Shown one piece after another: positions 1 to 11,100 of a DNA stretch of 64,000 nt; the stretch's first letter is position 1; each line of letters opens with the position of its first letter. The translations under genes were made by a program, and so were the position numbers. Source of the DNA: Paramacrobiotus metropolitanus (lineage: Eukaryota > Tardigrada > Eutardigrada > Parachela > Macrobiotidae); contig NW_026570246.1 in assembly GCF_019649055.1 (NCBI RefSeq), positions 1,054,001 through 1,118,000 on the forward strand, given 5' to 3'. Under the pieces are notes generated by a model that was not told the origin of the DNA, did not search any database, and saw only the letters and a list, made by a program, of their open reading frames with translations.

Positions 1-724
1 TTTGAAATTTTGCTGTAAACGCAGTCACAAACTCTTTATGCCAATACGAAAATTGGAAATCGGTTAACCTGAAATTTTTGGTGCTGCTGCGGGAAATTTT
101 TTGAATGCCTGGCGTGATTGCTTAAATTGGTTTTTTTTTGTGGTTTTGTTTGAAAGGTTTTGATTCCCACGAATGTGGCCTTCATATTAGCTGTTTTGCT
201 ATCAGCCGACTGCATGGCGAAAGTTTGAAAATGTGCACGAGAATTAAGTGAAGTAAATGATTGAAGTTTAATACTGCAACCATGTCGAATGCGCACTTTT
301 ACTCCGACAAGATAAAACTGAAATATGCAAAAAATCCCAGACTGGCACAATAAAACCTGCCAAAAAAGACATGTCCACCGACACTGCCCATATGAATACA
401 ATATAGCTTGTGGTTAAATGGTCAAACAAACGCCCTGAAGTAATTAATCAATAATCCACACAAAAGAAAAGAGATCCCGGTAGTTATCGAATCCCAGTGC
501 AGCGTAGACATGAATTTAAAACAGAGAGACAACAACAGGTTAAAATAAACACGGACACACGATTCGCTCTACTTCGCCGTCAATACATAGATGGATTTTT
601 GTCGTATTTCCCCGATTCTTGTAACGACGGCACCAACACGTGCACATTCCCGCCCGCCGAATGCGCACACACATCTCTATACACGGGAAAGCGGCGTCAC
701 AGCGTGCTGCTGCAAAGATCGCTC
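1..724. other. Downstream flank of the beta-TrCP gene, no supported gene
   Basis: This stretch lies past the stop codon of the minus-strand beta-TrCP gene and probably includes its 3' untranslated region. Open frames here (for example about 120 codons on the minus strand, 36-401) lack an ATG at the open end, show no recognisable domain and have no convincing splice sites. I see no RNA gene or repeat. Confidence 0.5.
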
Positions 725-3700
725 TCATTTCAGAGGAATGCTCCGTTCGGCATCACCGCGACTGTGGCTGCGGGAACCGTGCGGATGAGGTAGTGTGATG
801 GCCGCATTGTTGAAGAAATCCCACACCAGGATCGTGTCGTCGTGGCTGCTGCTTACTATCTGGAATTCATCGAACTGAAGGCGAAATACACGACCGGTGT
901 GCTCCTAAACATCAGAGTTGTATTAAAAATAACCACCACAAATAAATTTTGCATCGCATCACACTCTGTAATTTTCAACTCTCAGTATTTTCTTGTGCAT
1001 TACACCACACCGCACCACACAACACAAATAAATTTTCTGAAAATTAATCTTTTTCGTGATGCAAGCAGATATCAATCAGTTAATTATTTACCACCAAGGT
1101 CTTGACACAAAGCGATGACGCCATGGTTCGGGGGTCTAAAGCGGCTTGGAGATCCCAAATCTTGATTTTTCTGAAACGCAACAAAGTAACTTTACTAAAT
1201 GGTTCAAAGCAGGAGATCTGTAGCATACACCGTACCCATCATACGCTCCGCTCACAATCCGTTTGCTATCAAATCTTATACAACGCACCAACTCCTCGTG
1301 ACCTTCCAAAACACGCAAACACGCGCCGCATTCGATGTCCCACAATCTACAAGGTAATTTTCATCTCGTTATTTGTAAAATTAATTTGCAAAGAAAAATG
1401 TAAGCGCATACCTGATTGTGTTATCGGAACTGCCACTGGCAATTAAGCGCTCCTTATACTGTAGACAGGCAATGCCTCGTTTGTGGCCTTGCAAAGTTCT
1501 GACAAATTCACACGTCGATGTGTTCCAAACCTAAAACATAAAAAGGGGTTGAGCAATTTTTCAAATAGTCTGATCAAATCACAATTAGGTAAATGAATTT
1601 CGTTAAACAAAGCCGGAAGGAAACAGCTACAAAACAGATTTGTGGCGATGTCGATTCGCCGACAAGCATCTCGTCGGCCTTTAAAGATGCAGACCGCACT
1701 TTTAATGACCATGGGAAACTACGTAAACACAGTGAAATGCAAAGTAGTCCGACTACACCACACACACTATGCATAATACGCTAAAGCCAACAGAGAGCAA
1801 GCTGCACTTGTACTCTCGACCAGAGACAAACATACCTTAATGGTTCGATCACCGGAGGCGGACACAATATATTTATCATCAAAATCCACGACATTCACCG
1901 CAGCTCGATGACCGACGAGGACACGGCGTAGTCCGATATCTTTGGGAGAATTCATGTCCCACACGGCGATGGAACGGTCTTTGGAACAAGTGACCATCAT
2001 GCCATTTTGGAAGCGCACATGCAGTACAGCTTCACAATGATGCACCAGGGTGTTGAGCAATTCGCCACGAGTAATATCCCACACGCGCACTGTGGAATCA
2101 CTGGATCCGCTAACAATAATACGCTCATCATACTGCAGACACAGCACCGATCCGGTGTGCCCCGTAAGGATTTGTGAGCACTGCAGACTTGTGCGATCCC
2201 AAATCTACAAAAGCAAATTTTCAAACAAAAATTCCAACGTACTTACTCTTACCTAAATGCATTAAAAGCTACGAAATCCTTGAAAATAAATACTACAACA
2301 GAAAAGCCAGAAAACGTCAATCAAAACACGGGCTTCTCCATTTCAGTAAGATTTCGAATTACTAATTACACAGGAAGCTGGTAATACGACTGGGACTACA
2401 ATGGTAATGAAATCAAAAGTATTCATTTCATCTGTCATAAAGTGCGTGAGCATTCGACGGAACGCAAACATTAATAAACAAGAGCACATATTTAATTTCT
2501 TTAACAAGATCATGCTCCAAAGTAAATACAAGCGGACGACACGCACCTTAATGGTATTGTCACGTAATCCACTAATAATTTTCTCGTCATCATATTGCAG
2601 ACAGTAGACGCCTTTGCTGTTTTCACTCCGACAATTGATCTTATGCAACGTAAAATTGCCCTGCTTCCAGTTACGCTCCGTTGTCTAAATAAAAAAAGTA
2701 GCACTCGTAAAGTAACTAGCAAGCAAAAACAACCGTATACACTTTGACGGCTGCGCTGCCGGGCCAAAATGCTTACCTCGATATCACGCATAATTATCGG
2801 AAAAAGCTGCCGGTAATATGAATCTGCGATTAGAGGAGATGGATACTTCCGGAAAAGATTTTTTATCCTGTAATCAAATCCCAACGCCGGCTTAACTTTA
2901 TGCTGTATAAAATTAACCGCACGTCAAAGGTATGGTTCACTGAACGACGGCCAAATCGCATGCGCAAAACTAGAAGCGCCTGCTTAATTAAAATGCATAA
3001 TATCCTGCTTGCGGGCGCTGCCTCTCACGTGCTGCGAACACAGCACCATCGTTTCGTAATGCAGATTTATTTTACTAGAAAGGTAGATTAACATCATATT
3101 TTGATTATTCCCGCTTTCGTTATAGCGCAATAAACGTACCATCCGCGGCGGGTTCCGATTCCACGCCATAAAGGATCGGTTCGGATATTGTTTTCAATGA
3201 GTTTCCGCCACAATTGTCCTTCGGCTACTACACGGCCCCAGTCATGACAAACTTGTTCAGCAGATCGCAGAGATTGTGCATCCAACTTGAAAAGTATCTT
3301 TTCGGCAATAACGTGTAAACCCAAATCTATTCAAAAAGTCGGTACAATACTGTGCATTACACTTCATTGATATAAAAGTAGTACAGAACGATATGCACAT
3401 CTCGCATGCACTAATCGGTGATTGCATGACACGTACTTGAGCGACATTATGCACCCAAGTATCGCCGTGTCTCAAGTAATTACCGCTCAAATTACTCACT
3501 TGATAGCAAGGTGATGAAATCTCGTTTTAACAGAGGTTTCAAATAGCTGTTAATCTGCCCGTGTTGATACTGGTTCATGCGAAGAAGGAATTCCTGTACA
3601 CACTGAATCTGTTGGTCTTCGCTCAGGCCGTCAAAACGCATAAAAACATCCCCAAAATCTTCCGGAAAGCGCACATCACCAGTACGGCCCAATCCCACGG

Positions 3701-3939
3701 CGGTCTCCGATGCGAGAATGGGTGCACTTTCTGACAGATGCATCATGGCAACCATGCGTTCCGTGGCGGGGATTTCACGGGTTTTTCTTCCCTGCAGACG
3801 GCTTGTGTCCATCGAAGGCTCTTCTGATGTGTCCATAGCCTCCATCGCTCCTAGTGTGCCACCAACATCGTTTGAATTGGAATTGTCGTCGCTGGAATAA
3901 CTGGCAAAAGAGCTGCTGCTGTTCGCTGCCGTTCGCGGG
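725..3939 (-). CDS. BTRC: beta-TrCP/Slimb-type F-box WD40 substrate receptor of SCF ubiquitin ligase
   Basis: Orthologue-like beta-TrCP, which binds phosphodegrons (such as beta-catenin, IkB and Ci in other animals) and brings them to the Skp1-Cul1 ubiquitin ligase. Exons on the minus strand: 3500-3939, 3140-3326, 2777-2867, 2547-2684, 1836-2204, 1412-1530, 1236-1346, 1092-1170 and 725-904; phases agree at every junction. With the ATG at 3845 the protein is 539 residues, close to the family length. Order: acidic Ser-rich N-terminus, dimerisation segment ([18 protein letters not shown]), F-box (starting [14 protein letters not shown]), a linker ending IMRDIE, then seven WD repeats with signature pieces such as [20 protein letters not shown] and [20 protein letters not shown]. 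The C-terminus follows [20 protein letters not shown]. The first exon stays open for 94 nt above the ATG back to a possible acceptor, so an upstream exon may exist. Only the divergent N-terminus is unsure. Confidence 0.95.
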
Positions 3940-6155
3940 CTAAATTCCTACAAGTAATGTGAAACTGCCATCAACTAACTATCAGATCCGGAAATAGTTT
4001 CAGGCATTCTTTATGCCTATTAACCCTTTATTATGCCAAACAATATATCAAAATATATGAATGGATAATAACCAGGAAAGATGAAACACCAAACTACAAA
4101 TCGACAATTCCGGTTCCTTTTCTAATACTGATGCCTGCTAAATAAATCTTGGCATACAGTCAGTACAGTAAAAAATGGCAAAATAAAGTGACCAACCATT
4201 ACATTAAGTAATAAAGCCCACTCTAGTCCGAATCTTCCATGCACAGATACTTCGTAGTACGTACAAGAAAAGCGCACCAAAAAGTCATTGATCAAATTCA
4301 TAATACAGAGAGAGCACTGGTGGAAGCGATTTAGAATGCAACACGAGTTAATAAAACTTATTTCAAAATTCCTTCGGATTTTTAATCGTAGGTAAGGGTA
4401 GCATAGCATGTGTGATTTTTTATATCGCGTTTTCTCAATCGATAGGAAATAATTCAAATAAACGACTGAAATTTACAAACAGAGCCTCAAAAAGCCTGTG
4501 TGCGGTAAAGGCAGCGAGCGTTAACAGTTTTTGAATCGTAGCGCTCGCTTATTTTTCCTTAGCACACTCTTGTCTTAATAACGTGCAAAAGAGCGTAGAA
4601 TTAAAACGAAACAGGGAAACTCTGTAACATTGTTGCTCTTGTGCTGTTTTCAGCCTCTGTTGTGGGATCAGGTGGATTAAAGTTCATCGAGCTATGAAAC
4701 AGACTAGTTAGGCAAAACATGGTTGGTTATTGGTTTATGAGTCCTTATTTGAGCATTCTAATTAAGAATAAAGATTAGCAAGATATTTAGAAATGGTTAA
4801 GAGTCAGGAAACAGCTACTGTATGGTTCTGTTAGTTATATACACATTAGTGCTTCCTACAAACCCCTAGAACTAGAAGGTAAGACCGTAAGTGTCAGTAT
4901 CTATTGTTGTGAAGAATACAGCGTTCATTTACTGTCCATTCATTTATCCTACTGTTTTAAAAACAAATAAACTGCACAATCCTTATCCCTGGTTGTCAAT
5001 TCCCAATAAATTTTTATTCGCAACTCACAATTCATTGGGTAAGTTAAAGTAACCGTAAGTTTTACTGTGTGGGTAATGGGTATGATATATCAATGATATG
5101 GTTGTAAAATACAGAATGTTCTATACGTATTGTTATTTGTTTACATGCGACATTTGCACAAAATCTTTCACGTCTCATACTGATACACCTATATTAAACT
5201 ACCGAGTTGCTTCTTGAAGTCTTGAACATGTCTCATTGTCAGCTAAAAGGTTCCTTCTCATTTCTAGCGCACACGTAAAGGTATGCCATCGTATCCTATG
5301 ATTCATACCTGATGTGGCATTTAATTTCGCTTCCTTCCTCTGCTTTCAAAACCAAACGAAGAAACGTTTCAGCACCACGGGACAGATGATCATAAGAGAA
5401 GCTATGGAGGAAATTCCAGGCGTAGTAAATGGTTTGAGCAGGTCTGAAATTTGGATATCAAGAAGTGATTCAGCAAAAAACGATCAGTATCCGTGGGGTA
5501 GTAAAGATTATATCATCAAATTCGGTCTTTAGATCATTATGATTAAATCCTTAAGGGCTCAGGCTTGAAGGAAGTAGTCATCCTGCTCATCCAGCTGTCT
5601 GGTTTCATCAAGCACGTAGTAGCAAGTAGTCATCAAGCACGCGCTATAACTACAGGGATCTCCATAGAATGTAGACTGTTACACGCCCAAGAGTGAAAAA
5701 TGTTTCGTTTGAAATCAGGAAAATGGGAGAATCGTTGTAGTGTCCTTGATTTCCTCCAACTGCACGCGATAATTAAAAATACTTAACGAATTTATCAAGA
5801 AAACCAAAAAAGCGTAATTTTAGACGCGATCGACGGAGCATGAAAAAGCTCTACGTTGAGTTCTTGTACTTCACTCTCTCGTCCAGTCGAATCACCCACA
5901 CGCGCATTCTGTGACTCGACTCAGCCCAGAGTCCCAAAGTGACCCCATTGTGATTCCATTAATTCAATAACGCCGCCTCGTGGAAATGACTCAAATCGCG
6001 TTCTTTGTCACAACTCACCGTACGACTGTAGTGTGTGGTGTACGACGTACTTGTACAGGACGTACTCACTGTACGAGTACTTGCAGAAAATTAAGTACTA
6101 GTACTTAATCGAAAAAACGGATAGTTCTTTCCTTGAAAATGACCGTACCAGAAGC
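3940..6155. other. Intergenic region, no supported gene
   Basis: Nothing recognisable between the beta-TrCP 5' end and the repeat-rich 6.1-7.4 kb block. A 72-codon plus frame at 5314-5532 starts at GTG and has no family signature. Around 5580-5640 the phrase GTAGTCATCAAGCACG and close variants repeat. At 6071-6108 a GTACGAGTAC copy is followed by an 18-bp perfect palindrome. Confidence 0.4.
6091..6108. repeat. 18-bp perfect palindrome
   Basis: TTAAGTACTAGTACTTAA reads the same on both strands. It sits 11 nt after a GTACGAGTAC copy (6071-6080). It could be a dimeric binding site or part of a repeat; the sequence gives no further clue. Confidence 0.6.
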
Positions 6156-6238
6156 CACCAGAATACTTTAAAAAATTTTTTAACAAATGGCCAGCCGTGC
6201 TGTAACATAACACCAGAATACTTTAAAAATTTTTTTAA
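6156..6238 (+). repeat. 28-bp AT-rich tandem-like duplication
   Basis: The segment CACCAGAATACTTTAAAAA plus its T-rich tail occurs at 6156-6183 and again at 6211-6238. The copies are separated by a 25-bp unit (6186-6210) that itself recurs at 7381-7405. This looks like local duplication at the edge of a transposon-derived block. Confidence 0.6.
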
Positions 6239-7405
6239 AAGTGAGCTCATGCCGGTATTTTAATTATTTTTTAAATATGGCAGGATTGTAGTTTGTACGA
6301 GCGCATAAGCATGAAATAAATTAATTAAAGTACTTACTTAAAATTTAGGAAATCACTATAGGCACCCCCTTACACCCTCGTTTATTATAGGCACCCCTTC
6401 TCGCACCCCGTAATTTATAGACACCCTTTTCTGTTTATTAAATAGAAACACCCTGTCAGTGTATTCTATAGGCACCCATTAATAGCATATTTCGGATACA
6501 GAATTCGAAAATGATTTCATGTACGTGCGTCAGTCTCATACAGATACTCGCATACATACAGACAGAATCAGGCTTTCCATCCGGTGATCGGGCGGTGAGG
6601 CCGATCTGCTAACTTGGATCTAATGAGGATGGCATCGTCGGCGGTAATTCTGGTGTTTCGTTTCGCAATCGTAATTTCGGATGCCGGTTTTCTGCCGGTT
6701 CTTTTCGGACACCGGGTGGCCTCCTCTTTGTCCAGCGCTTCTGCTAACCATTTTCGGTGCGGTTCGGCTTTTGTAAAAACCGTACCTTCTGGTGTCAGGC
6801 CCGTGATGAGCCACAATGATTCGACCCAGCATTTTGAAGTTGTACAAGAGGGTACATACTGTAACATCGACGTCGGTCTGCCTCTCTATACTTTTGCGAC
6901 CATAGTTACCGTATCTAGATTCTAGGTTCTAACACTACAATTACATTATAATACTGTACTAGTATGCTAAAGTTTTATAGGGGTGCCTATAAAAAACAGG
7001 GTGCACGAAAGAATCAATTAATAAGATAAGGGTGCCTTTAATTAACGGGGTGCGGAAAAGGGGTGCCTATAGTAAACGGGGGTTTTTGGGGTGCCTATAG
7101 TGTCACCCTAAAATTTAATAGTAAAATATAATTAATAGTTTTGGACCTCTGATACTATTACAGTAAACAAATCGTTATGCGGATTATGCCCAGTGGAATG
7201 CATACAGTTACAAATACTTACAAGAAACAGCATTTACGGTGATTATAATTGTTATTACTATAGAATTGATACTGAATTTCTAAACCTCTGCAGGAAACTT
7301 AAATCTTTGGTGGATCGTCACTGCTTCATTGGTGACACTGTGTACTGTAAGACGTAAGTTACCGTGTAACAAGCCAAACTAATGGCCAGCCGTGCTGTAA
7401 CATAA
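6186..7405 (+). repeat. 25-bp direct repeat bracketing the TTAA element
   Basis: The unit AATGGCCAGCCGTGCTGTAA followed by CATAA is identical at 6186-6210 and 7381-7405. The copies bracket the TTAA element but lie 128 and 263 bp outside it, so they are not its target-site duplication. They may be a separate repeat family or a product of an earlier recombination. Confidence 0.7.
6338..7118. mobile_element. TTAA-flanked non-autonomous DNA element with long repetitive inverted ends
   Basis: A 773-bp body (6342-7114) lies between TTAA tetranucleotides (6338-6341 and 7115-7118), the target-site signature of piggyBac-like elements. The ends are inverted relative to each other over at least 85 bp at roughly 75-80% identity, reading TTAA, then A/T, then TTAGG, then CACTATAGGCACCCC inwards. 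Each end holds about four or five degenerate copies of TATAGGCACCCC spaced 25-40 bp apart, facing in opposite directions. The centre (about 6490-6950) has higher GC and a minus-strand open frame of about 99 codons (6568-6867) without an ATG at its open end and without a transposase motif I recognise. It is most likely a MITE-like element mobilised in trans. The family name is inference. Confidence 0.65.
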
Positions 7406-8148
7406 AAGAGCAGCGCTAGTTTTTTGAAGAGAAAAAACAAGGTATGTATCTTGCTTCCAGAGGCGCTTGCAGGGTAAATCTGACATCCCGAGATCGGCTT
7501 CGGCATGCAAGAAAATAATTATGGTGTAGGAACACTTAGGCCCACACGAGAATTTTAGAAGGTCATGTTTTTTAGCAGGAGCATTGGTTACAGTTTTCAC
7601 GAAAGAAAACTCACTGTAATAAAATGAGATCCCTTCAGCTCATCGAAATTTATTAAAAAACGCCAAGCGAAATTTCATGTCACTAACGTATACTCAGGTC
7701 TGATAGGTGCAATGTACAGAGTAGATGACAATTCATTCTTTACACTTAATCGCGGAATAATTAGCTATAATTCATACAATACAAGAGTAAACAATATGAA
7801 GGTTCGTAAAATCAGGCTAAACTGTTGATTTAATCCATTTTCCACAGCGAACAGCCCAAAATTAAAACCAGATCAAAAACCAGTCAAATAAATGGTAAAA
7901 GCAATTTTATAATAATGCTGCAACCACATTTTATGCTGACGAAATCCATAAAATTTAAAACCGTAGTCATTCAACATCTAATCTACATAACCTTCTGTCT
8001 CAACCGGGATGGATTAAATATACACAGCGGTCAAATTTGAAATAATTTAAACAATAAAGCTTTTATTGATAAGCTCCACCGAAGAGAGCGGTAAAGAGAT
8101 CGATTACTCCGGCATCACATCGCGCTAAAATAACAATGTGCGATATGG
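7119..8148. other. Intergenic region and PDE10 3' flank
   Basis: No gene supported. The distal part is the 3' flank of the minus-strand phosphodiesterase gene, including a likely polyadenylation signal at 8062-8067. Two overlapping minus-strand open frames near 7318-7600 have no ATG-led, recognisable product. Confidence 0.4.
8062..8067 (-). terminator. Putative polyadenylation signal of the PDE10-like gene
   Basis: AATAAA on the minus strand, about 80 nt beyond the PDE10-like stop codon. Position and sequence fit a poly(A) signal; no transcript evidence is available. Confidence 0.4.
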
Positions 8149-11100
8149 TTACTTATTCTCAGCTGCTTGTGCTTCTACTTTCTTCTTTTCTTCGGTCCAC
8201 ATTTCCAGATTATTCCTGTAAATGAAATGACGTACGAAGTGTAATCACGGCACATCTAGTAAACTACAAACTATAAAATAATGTACCAACATACCGTAAT
8301 AAATTTTTTCACTTAAATATTCTTACATTTCTACGCATTTTTACTCTATAAATAATAAATTTGTATCCCTATTTACCTGGCACCATCTAACATGGGCTGG
8401 GAGCCTGGCAGCAACTGCGCCATAAGTTCGTAGCAAGGCAGGCAAATGCCGGTAAGGAAGCCACACTACGACAGGAAACAAATATTGCATTTGTCCACAA
8501 CGGACAATCAAAAAGCCATGGTAATGATATGCCGGCTTTAAATGGAAAGCATTCTCCGGTTCATACTGCTCAAGAAAAAAAGGGAAGACAAACAAAAAGT
8601 GCTCTACCTGGCTGGCTGGGAGCTCGTTCGCTTTTCTACGGTCCAGCATGGGAATCGGCTCCTGTCCACGAGCTCGTTCCTGATCGCCCTAAAACATTAA
8701 TCGAACGCGTCTCTAAATGGTCAAGTGCATGTTAAGCTGTTCAGAAGGCTGATGTAGTTCCATGTGTACCTGCTCAAAAAATTCCTCCATAATTCACTGC
8801 TCTAGAATACCTTTTAATACGGCTTTGTTTGGAAAAAACAGCGCCAAATCCGTCGCGAGGATGCAGTGCTTGATGTTTCCCAATACTTCGCGATACTCTA
8901 CCGGCGTCAAGGAACGGAAAATATTATGACCTTCTTGCTGCAGAATAGCTACTGTCTGGTTAAAATGATGGTGCTCCATTGTCGAGGTTGTATAAATAGC
9001 GGCAAGGGGTGAGGCAAATTTCACCATAAATGAATTATTCTTTCCGCGATGATCCAAATCGTGACAAAGAGCTGCTACGTATAAGGCAAGTGCCTGTAAA
9101 ATACTTCCTGCATCAGTTAACACATCAAGTCGTTTGGAAAGCAACAACAAATAGTCCCTGTTAACTCTACGCCCATAAAATATTTAAATTCCATTAATAG
9201 CTCACCTCTAATGGCTTAAACACATGGGAATTAGTTTTGAGACAAACATACATGGAGTTGGCGACGGAAAACCCTAAGGAAATTACCGATCAAATCAACC
9301 ATAAATGCAGACGTCGACGGAAACTGTTTCCATACCGTGTGTATAATTATGATAAGGTACTTTGCGGTAATTCTTCCGAACCGTTAAGCTAAACCGAATC
9401 AATGTGTCCAAGTCGAAGCGGGTTAATCCAAACAAATCGCGGAACATGTATATGACACAGAGAGGTTTCTGAAATTCCGTTAGCTTCCACGGAGAGAATT
9501 CAAAACGGTCGATTTCCGGAATTTCATCCGGCATATTAGCATGTTTGAGCATATTGAACTCATCGTCGGTGCATGTAGAATGGTAGGCTAGGACGTCCAA
9601 AGCTACTTTATATTTCTGCTCCGACCGGCGAATTTTATCGTATAGCTATTAAAAACAAAGAGCCAATGTAGCCATGAACTGCAATGACACTTCGTAATTA
9701 ACTGCAAGCAAACGATCTGTCTTGCGTACAACTAACGGTGTCTTAAGACACAACAACATCCTATTTCTGGATCTGTGGCGTGATACCTTCGCGTGATGGA
9801 GCGCCAGTCCACAATAAACGGCAAAGGTCTCAAACGCTTCTTCGTCGGCTTTAGTGAATGTTCCGATCTGCTTATTAACCATCTGAACAACTCCAATCAC
9901 ACTGAAAAACGTTACTTTCAAGTTCAGTCTGTGAAAGTATACGGCTGCATATTGGTTGCAGCACTTTCACCGCAGTCTATCGATTACTGCAGCACCACAA
10001 CACACCCGATCCCAGTGCAACATTGAAAAGCCCTATCTTTGAATCTATCGTCACCTGCCGCGGATGAAGATCGGCATGCACAGGATCGATTTGGTCTTAT
10101 AACCCGTCCGTTGATCCACCTCCGGATTAAATCGTTCATCCTCGTAGGCATTCTGTATGTTCATGACGGCGCCGGTGGCGGCCACCGTGCCAGCAATGCC
10201 CTTTCCAATGGGGAATCGAATCTCCTTTGCAATGTTTGGCTTAGCGGATTCCCCATTAGCCACCTCTTCCGTACCAATATCAAAGATGCGGGCATATAGC
10301 TCGTGGGTGCGTGAATCCACGAGGAACAGTGACGCACGATCCGCATTAACTAGCCGCTGTGCGTGATTCTGCAATTAACAAAAGCTCCCCTTCAGCCACT
10401 GATCACTTTAAGCAATTTTATTGAGAATATTCCTGGCGGGGCAATAATTGTTATGGTATTGTTTACATACCATGATCTTCATGATCACCGTATCCATCGA
10501 AACAATATCCTGGAAAATTGATCTAAAAAACAGGGCAGGTGTAGCAAAAAGTCAGCACATCCGTGAGCGCTTTCAGGATTAGGATGCATGGCTATATTTG
10601 CGCTTTTAAGTCACCGGAAATACCCCTGACATGCACACCACGGAACAAACACGCTGACGTTTATGTGCGGACGGTGACCTTCGGGTTTTAAGGAAAATAA
10701 ATACATCGGTGTAACGTTACATTAACCCTGGCTATTTTTTAATGCTTTAAGTATTTCAAGATACCGTCAATAATCTCTTTGTCATGATATTTTAGGTCAT
10801 CCACACGCGATTATGTGGAGAATTACTTTCTGGGCACTCACTTGACAATGTTCAGAAGATAGCTATTGAGTTGAGTTTGCATGTTGAGCTCTTGAAGACG
10901 CTGCAAGTGGAAGCCGAAAAATCAATACGCGCACCTGGTTACATTCTTTCTCCTGGTGTCGAATGGCTTACCAATCCATCGTGCACAGCTGAAGCACCCA
11001 GTGTGACAAAATTAACGGCAACCTGCAGCCGGGAAAAGAGAAAACATCGTCGTAGATGTGCATAAAATAGGCTGTTCATTCATGCGGCATTTATATTCAC

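Noticed and set aside
36-401. 121-codon minus-strand open frame
   Set aside because: The open end has no ATG, there is no domain or splice signal, and the stretch lies in the 3' flank of beta-TrCP.
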